NCBI GenBank assembly: GCA_014799475.1
Contig: JAAVHX010000015.1
Coordinates: 1 to 64,000 of the forward strand
Direction: 5' to 3'
From: Clostridiales bacterium
Lineage (GTDB): Bacteria > Bacillota > Clostridia > Oscillospirales > Oscillospiraceae
DNA length: 64,000 nucleotides
Shown here piece after piece: positions 16,046 to 25,031 of this stretch; position 1 is the stretch's first letter; every line of letters begins with the position of its first letter. The notes under the pieces are model-generated. The model worked only from the letters and a program-made list of their open reading frames with translations, made no database searches and was not told where the DNA came from. A program made the position numbers and the translations under genes.

Positions 16046-16855
16046 ATGGCTACTCTATATGTATCTGACTTGGATGGGACATTGCTGAGATCCAGTGAAA
16101 TCACATCAGAATATACGAATACAGTGATCAATAATTTGACAGAAAAGGGCATGCTTTTTTCCTATGCTACAGCACGATCTCTTGTAACCGCAAAAAAAGC
16201 AGCTGGGGGAATAAATGTCAAAATCCCTTTGATCGTATATAACGGGTCGTTTGTAGTGGATAACGTTACAGGAGAAATTATGATTGCCAACTATTTTGAC
16301 GGAGCTGTTTTAGCGATTCTTGATGATTTATTTGCCCATGAAGTGTATCCGATTGTTTATGCATACATCGATGGCATTGAAAAATTTTCATTTGTTCCGG
16401 ATTTATGCAGCAGAGGGATGAGATCTTTTTTGGAAAGCAGAAAAGGTGATATTCGGACAAACGCAGTGGCGGCTCCCAAGGATTTGAAACAGGGAAACAT
16501 TTTTTATATCACATGTATTGATGAGCCGCACAAATTAACACCATTATTCGATAAATATAAAGACACCTGCCATTGCATATATCAGACAGATATTTATACG
16601 AATGAGCAATGGCTTGAAATCCTGCCGAAATCCACATCGAAGTCAAATGCAGTAAAGCAGCTAAAGAAACTTTTGCGGTGCGATAAATTGATTGTTTTTG
16701 GTGATGGAAAAAATGATATAGATATGTTTGAAATAGCAGATGAGGGCTATGCCGTAAAAAATGCTCACGACGAATTGAAGGAAAAAGCCACAGCTGTTAT
16801 TTTGTCAAACGATGAGGATGGGGTGGCAAAATGGATCGAGCAAAATTATGCTTAG
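16046..16855 (+). CDS. Cof-type HAD-IIB hydrolase
   Basis: The 269-residue HAD hydrolase begins ATLYVSDLDGTLLRS (nucleophile Asp in DLDGT). It has the ATARS motif II region, a C2B cap, and GDGKNDIDMFEIA as motif IV, typical of Cof/YidA sugar-phosphate or cofactor phosphatases. GGAGGGAG before the ATG at 16046 sets the start. Base composition is clearly more AT-rich than its neighbours, with many A/T-ending codons, which suggests horizontal arrival or a different evolutionary history. It is monocistronic, and the following 260 bases hold only a weak CATATTG/CAATATG hairpin (16882-16905) and the asnB promoter. Confidence 0.88.
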   Translation: MATLYVSDLDGTLLRSSEITSEYTNTVINNLTEKGMLFSYATARSLVTAKKAAGGINVKIPLIVYNGSFVVDNVTGEIMIANYFDGAVLAILDDLFAHEVYPIVYAYIDGIEKFSFVPDLCSRGMRSFLESRKGDIRTNAVAAPKDLKQGNIFYITCIDEPHKLTPLFDKYKDTCHCIYQTDIYTNEQWLEILPKSTSKSNAVKQLKKLLRCDKLIVFGDGKNDIDMFEIADEGYAVKNAHDELKEKATAVILSNDEDGVAKWIEQNYA

Positions 16856-17042
16856 AGCATTGCAATCGAACAAGGATACCATATTGGACTATTGACCAAT
16901 ATGCTGATTTTAGGCGGTAACTTCCCGTTTATAAGGCGGTTGTCCAGTGCGAACAACTGCTCATACTGTCATTTCGACGAAAAACTTTTTCAATAAGCAT
17001 TCAGCAACACCGAAGTTAAAAAGAGAGATTTTCCTCCACCGG

Positions 17043-17071
17043 TTGACATTTCCGCCGTTTCGCTTTATTCT
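17043..17071 (+). promoter_or_regulatory. asnB promoter
   Basis: TTGACA (17043-17048), 17 bases, TATTCT (17066-17071), 46 bases before the asnB ATG. Confidence 0.78.
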
Positions 17072-17117
17072 AAGATAACGAACCAAATCTAACCCTTTAC
17101 TTTGGAGGATTTCATCT

Positions 17118-18980
17118 ATGTGCGGTTTTACCGGCTTTGTCTCCCGCTCCGCCGCCCCTGACGCGAACGCCCTGCGGGCCATGGGGGACACCATCCGCCA
17201 CCGGGGCCCCGACGGCGAGGGCCACTATATCGACGATCACTGTGGGATCGCCCACCGCCGCCTGTCCATCATCGACCTGGCCACCGGCGACCAGCCCATG
17301 TACAGTCCCGACGGGCGGTATGTGATCGCCTATAACGGCGAGGTTTACAATTTCAAACTCCTGCGGGAGGAACTCACCGCCGCCGGCCATACCTTCCAGA
17401 CCACCTGCGACACCGAGGTGGTGCTTCACGGTTACATGGAATGGGGCGCGGAGGTACTGAAAAAGCTGCGGGGTATGTTCGCCTTCGTCATCTGGGACAA
17501 GGAGAAACAGGAGCTGTTCGGCGCCCGGGACCCCTTCGGCATCAAGCCCTTTTACTATGCCCAGATGGGAGATCTGTTCTTCTTCGGCTCCGAGTGCAAG
17601 AGCTTTCTCCCCCACCCCGGCTTCAAAAAAGAGCTGAATCCGGCGGCGCTGAAGCTCTACCTCACCTTCCAATATTCCGCCCTCAACGAGTCCTTTTTTA
17701 AGGACGTATACCGTCTGCTTCCCGGCCACTATCTCATTTACCGGAATGGACACACGGAATTCGCCTCCTACCACTCCTTCTCCTTTGATCCCCAGCCCAT
17801 GTCTCTGGAGAAGCGGGCGGAGCAGATCCGGGAGGTGGTCACCGAATCGGTGGAGGCCCACCAGATCAGCGACGTGGAGGTGGGCTCCTTCCTGTCCGGT
17901 GGCATCGACTCCAGCGTTATCGCCGCCCTGTCCCGGCCGGACAAGACCTACTCCGTGGGCTTTGAAAACAAAGATTTTGACGAGACCGGCGAAGCCCAGG
18001 CATTGTGCAAAGAGCTGGGTCTGCGCAACATCTCCAAGACCATCTCCGCCCAGGAGTTTTTCGACGCCCTGCCCTCTATCCAGTACTACGCCGACGAGCC
18101 CAATGCCAACCTGTCAACGGTGCCGCTGTACTTTCTGTCCAAGCTGGCGGCTCAGGATGTGAAGGTAGTGCTGTCCGGCGAGGGGGCGGACGAGCTGTTC
18201 GGCGGCTATATCACCTACCATACCACCCGCCCGTACCGGGTATACCGCAAGGCCCCTCTGGCCTTGCGGAAGGCTGTGGCCGCCTGGGCAGCCAAGCGGC
18301 CGCCCTTCCACGGCCAGGGCTTCCTCACCAAGGCCGCTAAGAGTGTTGACCAGACCTTTGTGGGTCAGGCATTCATCTTTGACAACGACGAGGCCGAGCG
18401 GGCGCTGACCCCCGCCTACCGCGGCGGGCTCACCTGGCACGATGTCACCGAACCCTATTTTGAGGCGGTGGAGGGGGCCGATGACCTGACCAAAATGCAG
18501 TATCTTGACCTCCACCTGTGGCAGCCACTGGACATCCTGCGCAAGGCCGACCGCATGACCATGGCCAACTCGCTGGAGCTGCGGGTGCCCTATCTCGACA
18601 GAGAGGTTTGGTCCGTGGCCCGGACTGTCCCCAGCAGCCAGAAAATGCGGGGCAAAACCATGACCAAGTGGCCTCTGCGCCTGGCGGCGGTGCCCCTGCT
18701 CCCCGATGACTGGATCCACCGGGACAAGAAGGGGTTCCCCGTCCCCTTCATCGCGTGGCTGCGGGAGGACAAATACTACAACTGGGCCAAAGACCTGATT
18801 AACCAGGACTATGTGGCGGAGTTCTTTGACCAGAACTACCTGTTGGTGCTGCTGGAGCGGCACCACTCCGGGCAGGCCCGCACCCACCGCAAGCTGTACA
18901 CGGTGCTGTCCTTCCTGATCTGGTACCAGGTATACTTCCCCGAAAAGTGCGGCGCAGAGCCGTTTTCCCCCATGAAATGA
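17118..18980 (+). CDS. asnB: Asparagine synthetase (glutamine-hydrolysing)
   Basis: This 620-residue AsnB has the exposed catalytic Cys2 (MCGFTGF), the glutaminase residues RHRGPD and YNGEVYN, and the synthetase pyrophosphate loop SGGIDSS at 260-266. A second ATP-site motif, SGEGADELFGGY, follows. It converts aspartate, glutamine and ATP to asparagine, glutamate, AMP and PPi. The length fits the family. It is monocistronic, with a strong promoter, GGAGGATTTCATCT before the ATG and a terminator just after the stop. A role in amidating cell-wall precursors, as in some AsnB paralogues, cannot be excluded from sequence alone. Confidence 0.95.
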   Translation: MCGFTGFVSRSAAPDANALRAMGDTIRHRGPDGEGHYIDDHCGIAHRRLSIIDLATGDQPMYSPDGRYVIAYNGEVYNFKLLREELTAAGHTFQTTCDTEVVLHGYMEWGAEVLKKLRGMFAFVIWDKEKQELFGARDPFGIKPFYYAQMGDLFFFGSECKSFLPHPGFKKELNPAALKLYLTFQYSALNESFFKDVYRLLPGHYLIYRNGHTEFASYHSFSFDPQPMSLEKRAEQIREVVTESVEAHQISDVEVGSFLSGGIDSSVIAALSRPDKTYSVGFENKDFDETGEAQALCKELGLRNISKTISAQEFFDALPSIQYYADEPNANLSTVPLYFLSKLAAQDVKVVLSGEGADELFGGYITYHTTRPYRVYRKAPLALRKAVAAWAAKRPPFHGQGFLTKAAKSVDQTFVGQAFIFDNDEAERALTPAYRGGLTWHDVTEPYFEAVEGADDLTKMQYLDLHLWQPLDILRKADRMTMANSLELRVPYLDREVWSVARTVPSSQKMRGKTMTKWPLRLAAVPLLPDDWIHRDKKGFPVPFIAWLREDKYYNWAKDLINQDYVAEFFDQNYLLVLLERHHSGQARTHRKLYTVLSFLIWYQVYFPEKCGAEPFSPMK

Positions 18981-18983
18981 CAA

Positions 18984-19016
18984 AATTACCCGCTGCGGCC
19001 CCTGCAGCGGGTAATT
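18984..19016 (+). terminator. asnB terminator
   Basis: The hairpin AATTACCCGCTGC-ggcccct-GCAGCGGGTAATT is followed by CTTTTG. Confidence 0.88.
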
Positions 19017-19065
19017 CTTTTGTCGATTTTTTGTCGAAAGCCGGCAATCGTTCATAAATATTCTA

Positions 19066-19094
19066 TTGAAAAAAGCATATCACTTCGCTATAAT
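19066..19094 (+). promoter_or_regulatory. Promoter of the dehydratase-activase operon
   Basis: TTGAAA (19066-19071), 17 bases, TATAAT (19089-19094), 37 bases before the ATG. Confidence 0.75.
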
Positions 19095-19131
19095 ATTCGC
19101 TGAACTTTCCGACTGACTTAGGAGGAACACC

Positions 19132-22071
19132 ATGATTCTGCGCGTTGGCATTGACATCGGCTCCACTACCGTCAAGGTTGTGGTGCTGGACGAGGATAAT
19201 AAGCTGCTGTTCCGCTCCTACGAGCGGCACTATTCTAAGGCCCGGGAGCGGGCCTGCGAGACCCTGCGCTCCATTAAGGATATGCTGAGCGGCAAGGATG
19301 TGCGTCTGGTGGTCACCGGCTCTGCCGGATTGGGCGTAGCCAAGGCCGCGGGGCTGGACTTTGTTCAGGAGGTATATGCCACCGCCGCCGCGGTGAACAC
19401 CTATATCCCGGATACCGATGCCGTCATTGAACTGGGCGGTGAGGACGCCAAGATCATCTTCTTCGGCGGTGCGCTGGAGGAGCGGATGAACGGCTCCTGC
19501 GCCGGGGGCACCGGGGCCTTTATCGACCAGATGGCCACCCTCATGAACGTCACCGTCAATGAGCTGGACGAGCTCTCCCTCAAGCATGAGAAAATCTACC
19601 CCATCGCCTCCCGGTGCGGCGTGTTCGCTAAGAGCGACATCCAGCCAATTCTGAACCAGGGCGGGCGGAAGGAGGACGTGGCCGCGTCCATCTTCCAGGC
19701 CGTGGTGGACCAGACAGTGGCCGGCCTTACCCAGGGACGGGAGCTGAAAGGCAAGCTGGTCTTTCTGGGCGGCCCCCTCCACTTCCTCATGGGGCTGCGG
19801 GAGCGGTTTGTGGACACCCTCCAGCTGGACGAGGCCCATGCCATCTTCCCCGAGGACGGCGACTGCTTCGCCGCCATGGGGGCGGCGCTGTGCGCATCGG
19901 ACTACGAGGCCCGTCCCTTTGACGAGCTGCTGCGCCTGCTGGAGGAGAGCACGGCCGCTACGTCGGTGGTGGACACCATGCCGCCGCTGTTTGAATGCGA
20001 GGCGGATTACGACGCGTTCACCGCCCGCCACAACGCCTCTACCCCGCCCCAGCTTGACATCCATACTTACGAGGGCGACGCATATTTGGGCATTGATTCC
20101 GGCTCCACAACCGCCAAAATTGTCCTCATTGCCCCGGACGGCGGACTGCTGTATACTTATTACCACTCCAATCTGGGCAACCCGGTGGCGCTGGTGCTGG
20201 AGCAGCTCAAGGAAATTTACACGCTGTGCGGCGACCGCATCAAAATCCGCGGCTCCGCCGTTACTGGCTACGGCGAAGATCTCATCAAAAACGCTTTCTC
20301 CTGTGACCTTGGTCTGGTGGAGACGGTGGCCCATTACCGTGCCGCCGCCCACTTCAACCCCGACGTGGACTTCATCATTGACATCGGCGGGCAGGACATG
20401 AAGTGCTTCAAGATCCGCAACGGCGCGGTGGATTCCATCATGCTCAACGAGGCCTGCTCCTCCGGCTGCGGCTCCTTTATCGAGACCTTCGCCAAGGCGC
20501 TGGGCTATGACATCGCCAACTTTGCCAAGCTGGGCCTGTTCACCCAGAAGCCGGTGAACCTGGGTTCCCGGTGCACCGTGTTCATGAACTCCAGCGTCAA
20601 GCAGGCCCAGAAGGACGGAGCCAGTGTGGAGGACATCAGCGCGGGGCTTTCCATCTCCATTGTGAAAAACGCCATCTACAAGGTCATCCGCGCCGCCAGC
20701 GCCGATGATTTGGGCCGCCACATCGTGGTACAGGGCGGCACCTTTCACAACGACGCGGTGCTCCGGGCCTTTGAGCAGGAGCTGGGCCGGGACGTCACCC
20801 GCCCCACCATCGCGGGCATCATGGGGGCCTTTGGCGCGGCATTGGCCGCCCGTGATCTGAATTTGGAGCGGTCTGCTCTGTTAAGTGAATCCGCCTTACA
20901 ATCGTTCTCTCACAGCGCAAAACCTGTCACCTGTAACCTGTGCACCAACCACTGCTCCCTCACGGTCAACACCTTTGACGGCGGGCGGCGGTTCATCTCC
21001 GGCAACCGCTGCTCCCGGCCACTGGGCAAGGAGAAGGCGGAGCTGCCCGACCTGTACCGTTACAAATATGAAAAGCTCCGGGCCATGGAGGGCAAGGGCT
21101 TCGGCAACGGCTCCCGGGGGCGCATCGGCATCCCCTTTGGGCTGAATATGTACGAAAACCTCCCCTTCTGGTTCGAGCTGTTCACCCGGCTGAATTTCGA
21201 GGTGGTGCTCTCCCCCGAGTCCTCCCGGAAGCTGTACATCAAAGGCCAGCGCACCATTCCTTCAGACACGGTGTGCTACCCCGCCAAGCTGCTTCACGGC
21301 CATGTGGAAGCCCTGGTGGATGCGGGGGTGGACGCTATTTTCTACCCCTGTATGTCCTATAATTTTGACGAGAAATCGTCGGACAACAACTATAACTGCC
21401 CTGTGGTGGCCTATTACCCCGAGCTGCTGGCGGCAAATATGCCCGATCTGAAAAAGACCCGGTTCCTCAATCCCTACGCCGGACTGCACCGCCCCCGCGA
21501 TTACGAGCGCATCGGCTCCCAGTGGTTTGCCGATACCTTTGGCATCCCCCGCAAGGAGGCCGTCAACGCCATCCGGGCGGCATATCGGGCCTATGACCGC
21601 TATAAAGAGGACGTCCACCACACCGGCCAGCAGTATATTGACGAGGCACGAAAAAAAGGCTTGCCCATCATTGTGCTGGCGGGCCGGCCCTACCACATCG
21701 ACCCGGAGATCAATCATGGTATCAATGACCTGATCACCTCCTTCGGCTTTGTGCTGATCAGCGAAGACGCCGTGGCCTTCCACGAGAGCTACGCCCCCCG
21801 GAAGGTGCTCAACCAGTGGACCTTCCAGGCCCGTATGTACAACGCCGCCCGGTATGTATGCGAGCAGTCGGATATGCAGCTGGTGCAGCTGGTGAGCTTC
21901 GGCTGCGGCACCGACGCCATTACCGGCGATGAGGTGCGCTCCATCCTGGAGCAAGGTGGTAAGCTTTACACCCAATTGAAAATCGATGACATCAGCAACC
22001 TGGGCGCGGTGAAGATCCGCATCCGCTCCCTGATGGCGGCGATGGAGGAGCGCAAGCGCCATGACAACTGA
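19132..22071 (+). CDS. 2-hydroxyacyl-CoA dehydratase activase, double-domain N-terminal part
   Basis: This 979-residue protein contains two BcrAD/BadFG ATPase domains. The first (about 1-260) has VGIDIGSTTVK, GSCAGGTG (Cys123) and ASRCGVF (Cys162). The second (about 315-575) has LGIDSGSTTAK, NEACSSGCGSF and GSRCTVF. These Cys pairs match the [4Fe-4S] ligands of HgdC-type activators, which use ATP to inject a low-potential electron into a dehydratase. A DUF2229-like region follows from about 600. In many Clostridia the same array continues in one roughly 1,400-residue protein; here it stops, and the missing C-terminal part appears at 22818 after an acetyltransferase gene. The true substrate is unknown. 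Confidence 0.85.
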   Translation: MILRVGIDIGSTTVKVVVLDEDNKLLFRSYERHYSKARERACETLRSIKDMLSGKDVRLVVTGSAGLGVAKAAGLDFVQEVYATAAAVNTYIPDTDAVIELGGEDAKIIFFGGALEERMNGSCAGGTGAFIDQMATLMNVTVNELDELSLKHEKIYPIASRCGVFAKSDIQPILNQGGRKEDVAASIFQAVVDQTVAGLTQGRELKGKLVFLGGPLHFLMGLRERFVDTLQLDEAHAIFPEDGDCFAAMGAALCASDYEARPFDELLRLLEESTAATSVVDTMPPLFECEADYDAFTARHNASTPPQLDIHTYEGDAYLGIDSGSTTAKIVLIAPDGGLLYTYYHSNLGNPVALVLEQLKEIYTLCGDRIKIRGSAVTGYGEDLIKNAFSCDLGLVETVAHYRAAAHFNPDVDFIIDIGGQDMKCFKIRNGAVDSIMLNEACSSGCGSFIETFAKALGYDIANFAKLGLFTQKPVNLGSRCTVFMNSSVKQAQKDGASVEDISAGLSISIVKNAIYKVIRAASADDLGRHIVVQGGTFHNDAVLRAFEQELGRDVTRPTIAGIMGAFGAALAARDLNLERSALLSESALQSFSHSAKPVTCNLCTNHCSLTVNTFDGGRRFISGNRCSRPLGKEKAELPDLYRYKYEKLRAMEGKGFGNGSRGRIGIPFGLNMYENLPFWFELFTRLNFEVVLSPESSRKLYIKGQRTIPSDTVCYPAKLLHGHVEALVDAGVDAIFYPCMSYNFDEKSSDNNYNCPVVAYYPELLAANMPDLKKTRFLNPYAGLHRPRDYERIGSQWFADTFGIPRKEAVNAIRAAYRAYDRYKEDVHHTGQQYIDEARKKGLPIIVLAGRPYHIDPEINHGINDLITSFGFVLISEDAVAFHESYAPRKVLNQWTFQARMYNAARYVCEQSDMQLVQLVSFGCGTDAITGDEVRSILEQGGKLYTQLKIDDISNLGAVKIRIRSLMAAMEERKRHDN

Positions 22072-22792
22072 TTTATCTGTCTGTCAGACTGCGCTGAACC
22101 GTGACCCGGTGCTTTATCTGGATCTGACCGAAGCCATCCGCCGTGGAGACGGTAAAGTGTTGGGCGCGATGCCTCACGGGGCACTGGCAGCCTTTACCAA
22201 CCTCATCGACGGTCCGCAGTTTGGCTTTACCATGTTCGCCGATGATTTGGAGACGGCGGAACAGCTGCTGGAGCTGCTCCCGACTGTTCCCGGCTTCATC
22301 ACCGTTCATGAGACGCTGTATGCCGGCCTCCTGGAAGAGCGCTTTGCTTTTACCGGGCTGCGCCCCTGCTGGCAGGTGGGCTATCTCCACACCGCACCCC
22401 TTCCCCTGCCGGAGCTTGGCGTAGAGGTGCGGCCGCTGGATGCCTCCCACCTGCCCACCGTATGCGCAAACTATGATTTGGAGGACGAGGAGTATCTGGA
22501 CTGGCTCATCGGGCGGGGTGAGCTATGGGGCGCGTTTGACGGCGACACCCTGCTGGCTTTCGCTGGCCGCCACGCCGAGGGCTCCATCGGGCTTTTGGAG
22601 GTGCTGCCCCAGTACCGCCGCCGTGGTCTCGCCACCCTGCTCCAGTCCCATATGATCAACTTGGAGCTGTCCCGGGGGCACATCCCCTACGGACAGGTGT
22701 TTGACGGCAACGAGCCCTCCCTGGCCCTCCAACGCTCCCTGGGGATGACCCAGTCTATCGGACAACTTGCCTGGGCCGTCCGGGATAGCTGA
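22061..22792 (+). CDS. GNAT-family acetyltransferase, FR47-like
   Basis: The protein is 243 residues. The C-terminal half has the acetyl-CoA-binding pattern IGLLEVLPQYRRRGLATLLQ and the following NEPSLALQRSLGM segment typical of GNAT folds; the N-terminal half looks like a degenerate second domain, as in FR47-like proteins. The ATG overlaps the end of the activase gene by 11 bases, so it is coupled to it. It separates two halves of what is usually one activase polypeptide. The acceptor is unknown. Confidence 0.8.
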   Translation: MTTDLSVCQTALNRDPVLYLDLTEAIRRGDGKVLGAMPHGALAAFTNLIDGPQFGFTMFADDLETAEQLLELLPTVPGFITVHETLYAGLLEERFAFTGLRPCWQVGYLHTAPLPLPELGVEVRPLDASHLPTVCANYDLEDEEYLDWLIGRGELWGAFDGDTLLAFAGRHAEGSIGLLEVLPQYRRRGLATLLQSHMINLELSRGHIPYGQVFDGNEPSLALQRSLGMTQSIGQLAWAVRDS

Positions 22793-22817
22793 CCCAACGT
22801 GAAAGGAAAATTTGACT

Positions 22818-24116
22818 ATGGCTGAATTGGTTTACGACAAAGACGGACGGCTGCTCTTCACCAAGGAGATGAAAGAGGAGTACACCATCCTTATGCCCCA
22901 GATGCTCCCTGTCCACTTCGGAATGTTCCGCCAACTATTGATGTTAGAGGGCTATAAAGTAGATATGCTTAACACCAATCATCGAGGCATTATTGATGAG
23001 GGTTTGAAATACGTCCACAATGACACCTGCTACCCCGCCCTGCTGGTCATCGGCCAGCTCATCGACGCGATCAAAAACGGCGGGTATGACCCTCATAAGG
23101 TGGCCTTGTTCATCACCCAGACCGGCGGCGGCTGCCGCGCGTCCAACTACATCCATCTGCTGCGCAAGGCGCTGGAAAAGGCGGGGCTGGAATTTGTGCC
23201 GGTGATCTCGGTGAACCTGTCCGGGCTGGAGAAAAATCCCGGTTTCTCTCTTACGCTTCCCCTGATCCGCAAGCTGATCTATGGCATGATGTACGGCGAT
23301 CTGCTGGTCAACGCGGCCAACCAAGTGCGCCCCTATGAGCTTACCGCCGGCGACACCGACAGGATGCTGGATCACTGGCAAAGCAAGCTCATTGACAGTT
23401 TCCAGGCAGGCCGCGGCATGAGCCGCAAGCAAATGCGGGCCAATTTCGACGCTATTCTGGCCGATTTTGAAACCATCCCTGTCTCCCATGAGGAAAAGGT
23501 ACGGGTGGGAGTCGTCGGCGAGATCTATGTGAAATTCTCCCCCCTGGGCAACAATAATTTGGAGGATTTTCTGCTGTCCGAGGGGGCGGAGCCTGTGGTG
23601 CCTGGCCTCACCGACTTTATGATCTTCAAGATCTTCAATCGCGAGGTGGATGTGAACATCTACGGCGGGCTGTGGGTCAAAAAGAAATTCTGCCAGATAT
23701 TCAAGGGCTATATCGAAGCCTGTCAGAAGGATATGATCGCGGCGCTGAAAAAGACCCGCTTCCGCGCCCCAGGCACCTTTGAGGGGATGCACAAGCTGGT
23801 GCAGGGCTATCTGGGCGACGGCAACAAAATGGGCGAGGGCTGGCTGCTCACCGGTGAGATGCTGGAACTCATCCACTCCGGGGTGCCTAACATTGTCTGT
23901 ACGCAGCCCTTCGGCTGTCTGCCCAATCACATTGTAGGCAAGGGCATGATCCGCCGACTGAAGGACGACTACCCAAATTCCAACATCGTGGCCATCGACT
24001 ACGACCCAGGCGCCACGAAAATCAACCAGGAGAACCGCATCAAGCTGATGCTGGCAAACGCCAAGGCTTTGGCTAAGCAGGAAAACGGCAAGGAGCTCGT
24101 GGGCGCGGGCGTGTAA
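22818..24116 (+). CDS. Activase C-terminal partner (2-hydroxyglutaryl-CoA dehydratase-like domain)
   Basis: The start at 22818 (GAAAGG before it) gives 432 residues. Conserved stretches such as ILMPQMLPVHFGMFR, YVHNDTCYPALLVIGQ and QTGGGCRASNYIHLLRKAL match the C-terminal part of the long clostridial activase proteins, related to the HgdB/HgdA dehydratase fold with candidate Fe-S cysteines (DTCYP, GGGCR and QPFGCLPNH). With the 979-residue gene upstream it adds to the expected full length of about 1,410. They likely form one complex. Whether this half is an electron acceptor or a structural partner is unknown. Confidence 0.75.
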   Translation: MAELVYDKDGRLLFTKEMKEEYTILMPQMLPVHFGMFRQLLMLEGYKVDMLNTNHRGIIDEGLKYVHNDTCYPALLVIGQLIDAIKNGGYDPHKVALFITQTGGGCRASNYIHLLRKALEKAGLEFVPVISVNLSGLEKNPGFSLTLPLIRKLIYGMMYGDLLVNAANQVRPYELTAGDTDRMLDHWQSKLIDSFQAGRGMSRKQMRANFDAILADFETIPVSHEEKVRVGVVGEIYVKFSPLGNNNLEDFLLSEGAEPVVPGLTDFMIFKIFNREVDVNIYGGLWVKKKFCQIFKGYIEACQKDMIAALKKTRFRAPGTFEGMHKLVQGYLGDGNKMGEGWLLTGEMLELIHSGVPNIVCTQPFGCLPNHIVGKGMIRRLKDDYPNSNIVAIDYDPGATKINQENRIKLMLANAKALAKQENGKELVGAGV

Positions 24117-24130
24117 GCAGGAGAATTTTT

Positions 24131-24691
24131 ATGGATGAATTGAGATTTGTGGACGCCTGTACTGACGAACACTTCCGGGCCATGTCCTTGATCCACGCCC
24201 TAGGCTGGCGGGACACCTATGTGGACGCGGTGCCCGCCGACTACATGGCCCGCGAGATCACCGATGACCGCTGGGTGGAGGTGTTCCGCACCAACTATGA
24301 GACACACAACGGCGTCCACGGCCTGCTCCTCTACCGAGGGGACACGCCGGTGTCCTGCCTCAACTACTGTAAGGCGCGGGTGACCAACTACAACGTGGGC
24401 GACATTTGCACCTTTGACAATGCCGCCTATGCCAACTGGGGCGAAATTGCCTCCTTCTATACCCATCCTGCGGAGCGGAGCCACGGCTACGGCGGATTGC
24501 TGTTTGAGGAGACGTGCCGCCGGATGAAGGCGGATGGCTTTGAAAACGCCTTTGTGTTCGTCCTGCGGGAAAACGAGAAGGCCCGGCAGTTCTATGCCGC
24601 CCACGGCTTTACCTGGGACGGCACCCATGCTGACATCCCCTTCCCCCATGATACCGTCTGTGTAGACCTGCGATATGTGAAAACGCTATAA
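24131..24691 (+). CDS. GNAT-family N-acetyltransferase
   Basis: This 186-residue protein is a single GNAT domain: IASFYTHPAERSHGYGGLLFEE gives the beta4 strand and acetyl-CoA pyrophosphate loop, and ENEKARQFYAAHGF is the usual C-terminal strand-helix. It begins 14 bases after the activase partner gene with AGGAG before the ATG, and is the last gene of the operon before a terminator. Substrate unknown; a small-molecule amine or protein N-terminus are equally possible. Confidence 0.85.
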   Translation: MDELRFVDACTDEHFRAMSLIHALGWRDTYVDAVPADYMAREITDDRWVEVFRTNYETHNGVHGLLLYRGDTPVSCLNYCKARVTNYNVGDICTFDNAAYANWGEIASFYTHPAERSHGYGGLLFEETCRRMKADGFENAFVFVLRENEKARQFYAAHGFTWDGTHADIPFPHDTVCVDLRYVKTL

Positions 24692-24700
24692 CCGCGAAGC

Positions 24701-24727
24701 GGCTCAGGAGTTTTCCCCTCCTGGGCC
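24701..24727 (+). terminator. Terminator of the activase operon
   Basis: The hairpin GGCTCAGGAG-ttttccc-CTCCTGGGCC is followed by CTTTTGATT. Confidence 0.8.
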
Positions 24728-24784
24728 CTTTTGATTGCCCAATTCCCTCTTTTCCGCATATACTGTACCAAGGGGGTGGGCACA

Positions 24785-25015
24785 ATGAGGCGCTGCTGTT
24801 GCGGCTCTCAGGGACAGGGCGGCGATCTGGTGGCTGCGGCGGCGGCGCTGTCCGTGCTGATTGCCCAAGGCAAGACAGCGGAGCAGATCGAGCTGCTGTC
24901 CGCAGTCTTTGATATGCTGGCTGACAATCTGGCCACACTGGCACTGAAAGCACCTAGCGAGGAGGACTGCTGCTGTCATGAGGCAGAAGAGAAAAATGAG
25001 GGCCGCTGCTCGTGA
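24785..25015 (+). CDS. Small Cys-rich protein, possibly DUF6774-like
   Basis: This 76-residue protein starts MRRCCCGSQG, has a central amphipathic/hydrophobic stretch (LVAAAAALSVLIAQGKTAEQIELLSAVFDMLADNLATLAL) with a turn at GKTAEQIE and ends with a CCCH cluster and a final C. Small clostridial proteins with this 'AxxLAQGKxxxEIELL' core and terminal cysteines are known as a conserved uncharacterised family; I recall it as DUF6774 but could not check. AGGGGGTG lies before the ATG. Its TGA lies in the loop of its own terminator. Function unknown; metal binding is possible. Confidence 0.7.
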   Translation: MRRCCCGSQGQGGDLVAAAAALSVLIAQGKTAEQIELLSAVFDMLADNLATLALKAPSEEDCCCHEAEEKNEGRCS

Positions 25016-25025
25016 CAGCGGCCCT
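24999..25025. terminator. Terminator overlapping the stop codon of the small Cys-rich gene
   Basis: The hairpin AGGGCCGCTG-ctcgtga-CAGCGGCCCT is followed by TATTTTTTAT on the plus strand and CATTTTTC on the minus strand, so it can serve both convergent genes. Confidence 0.85.
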
Positions 25026-25031
25026 TATTTT

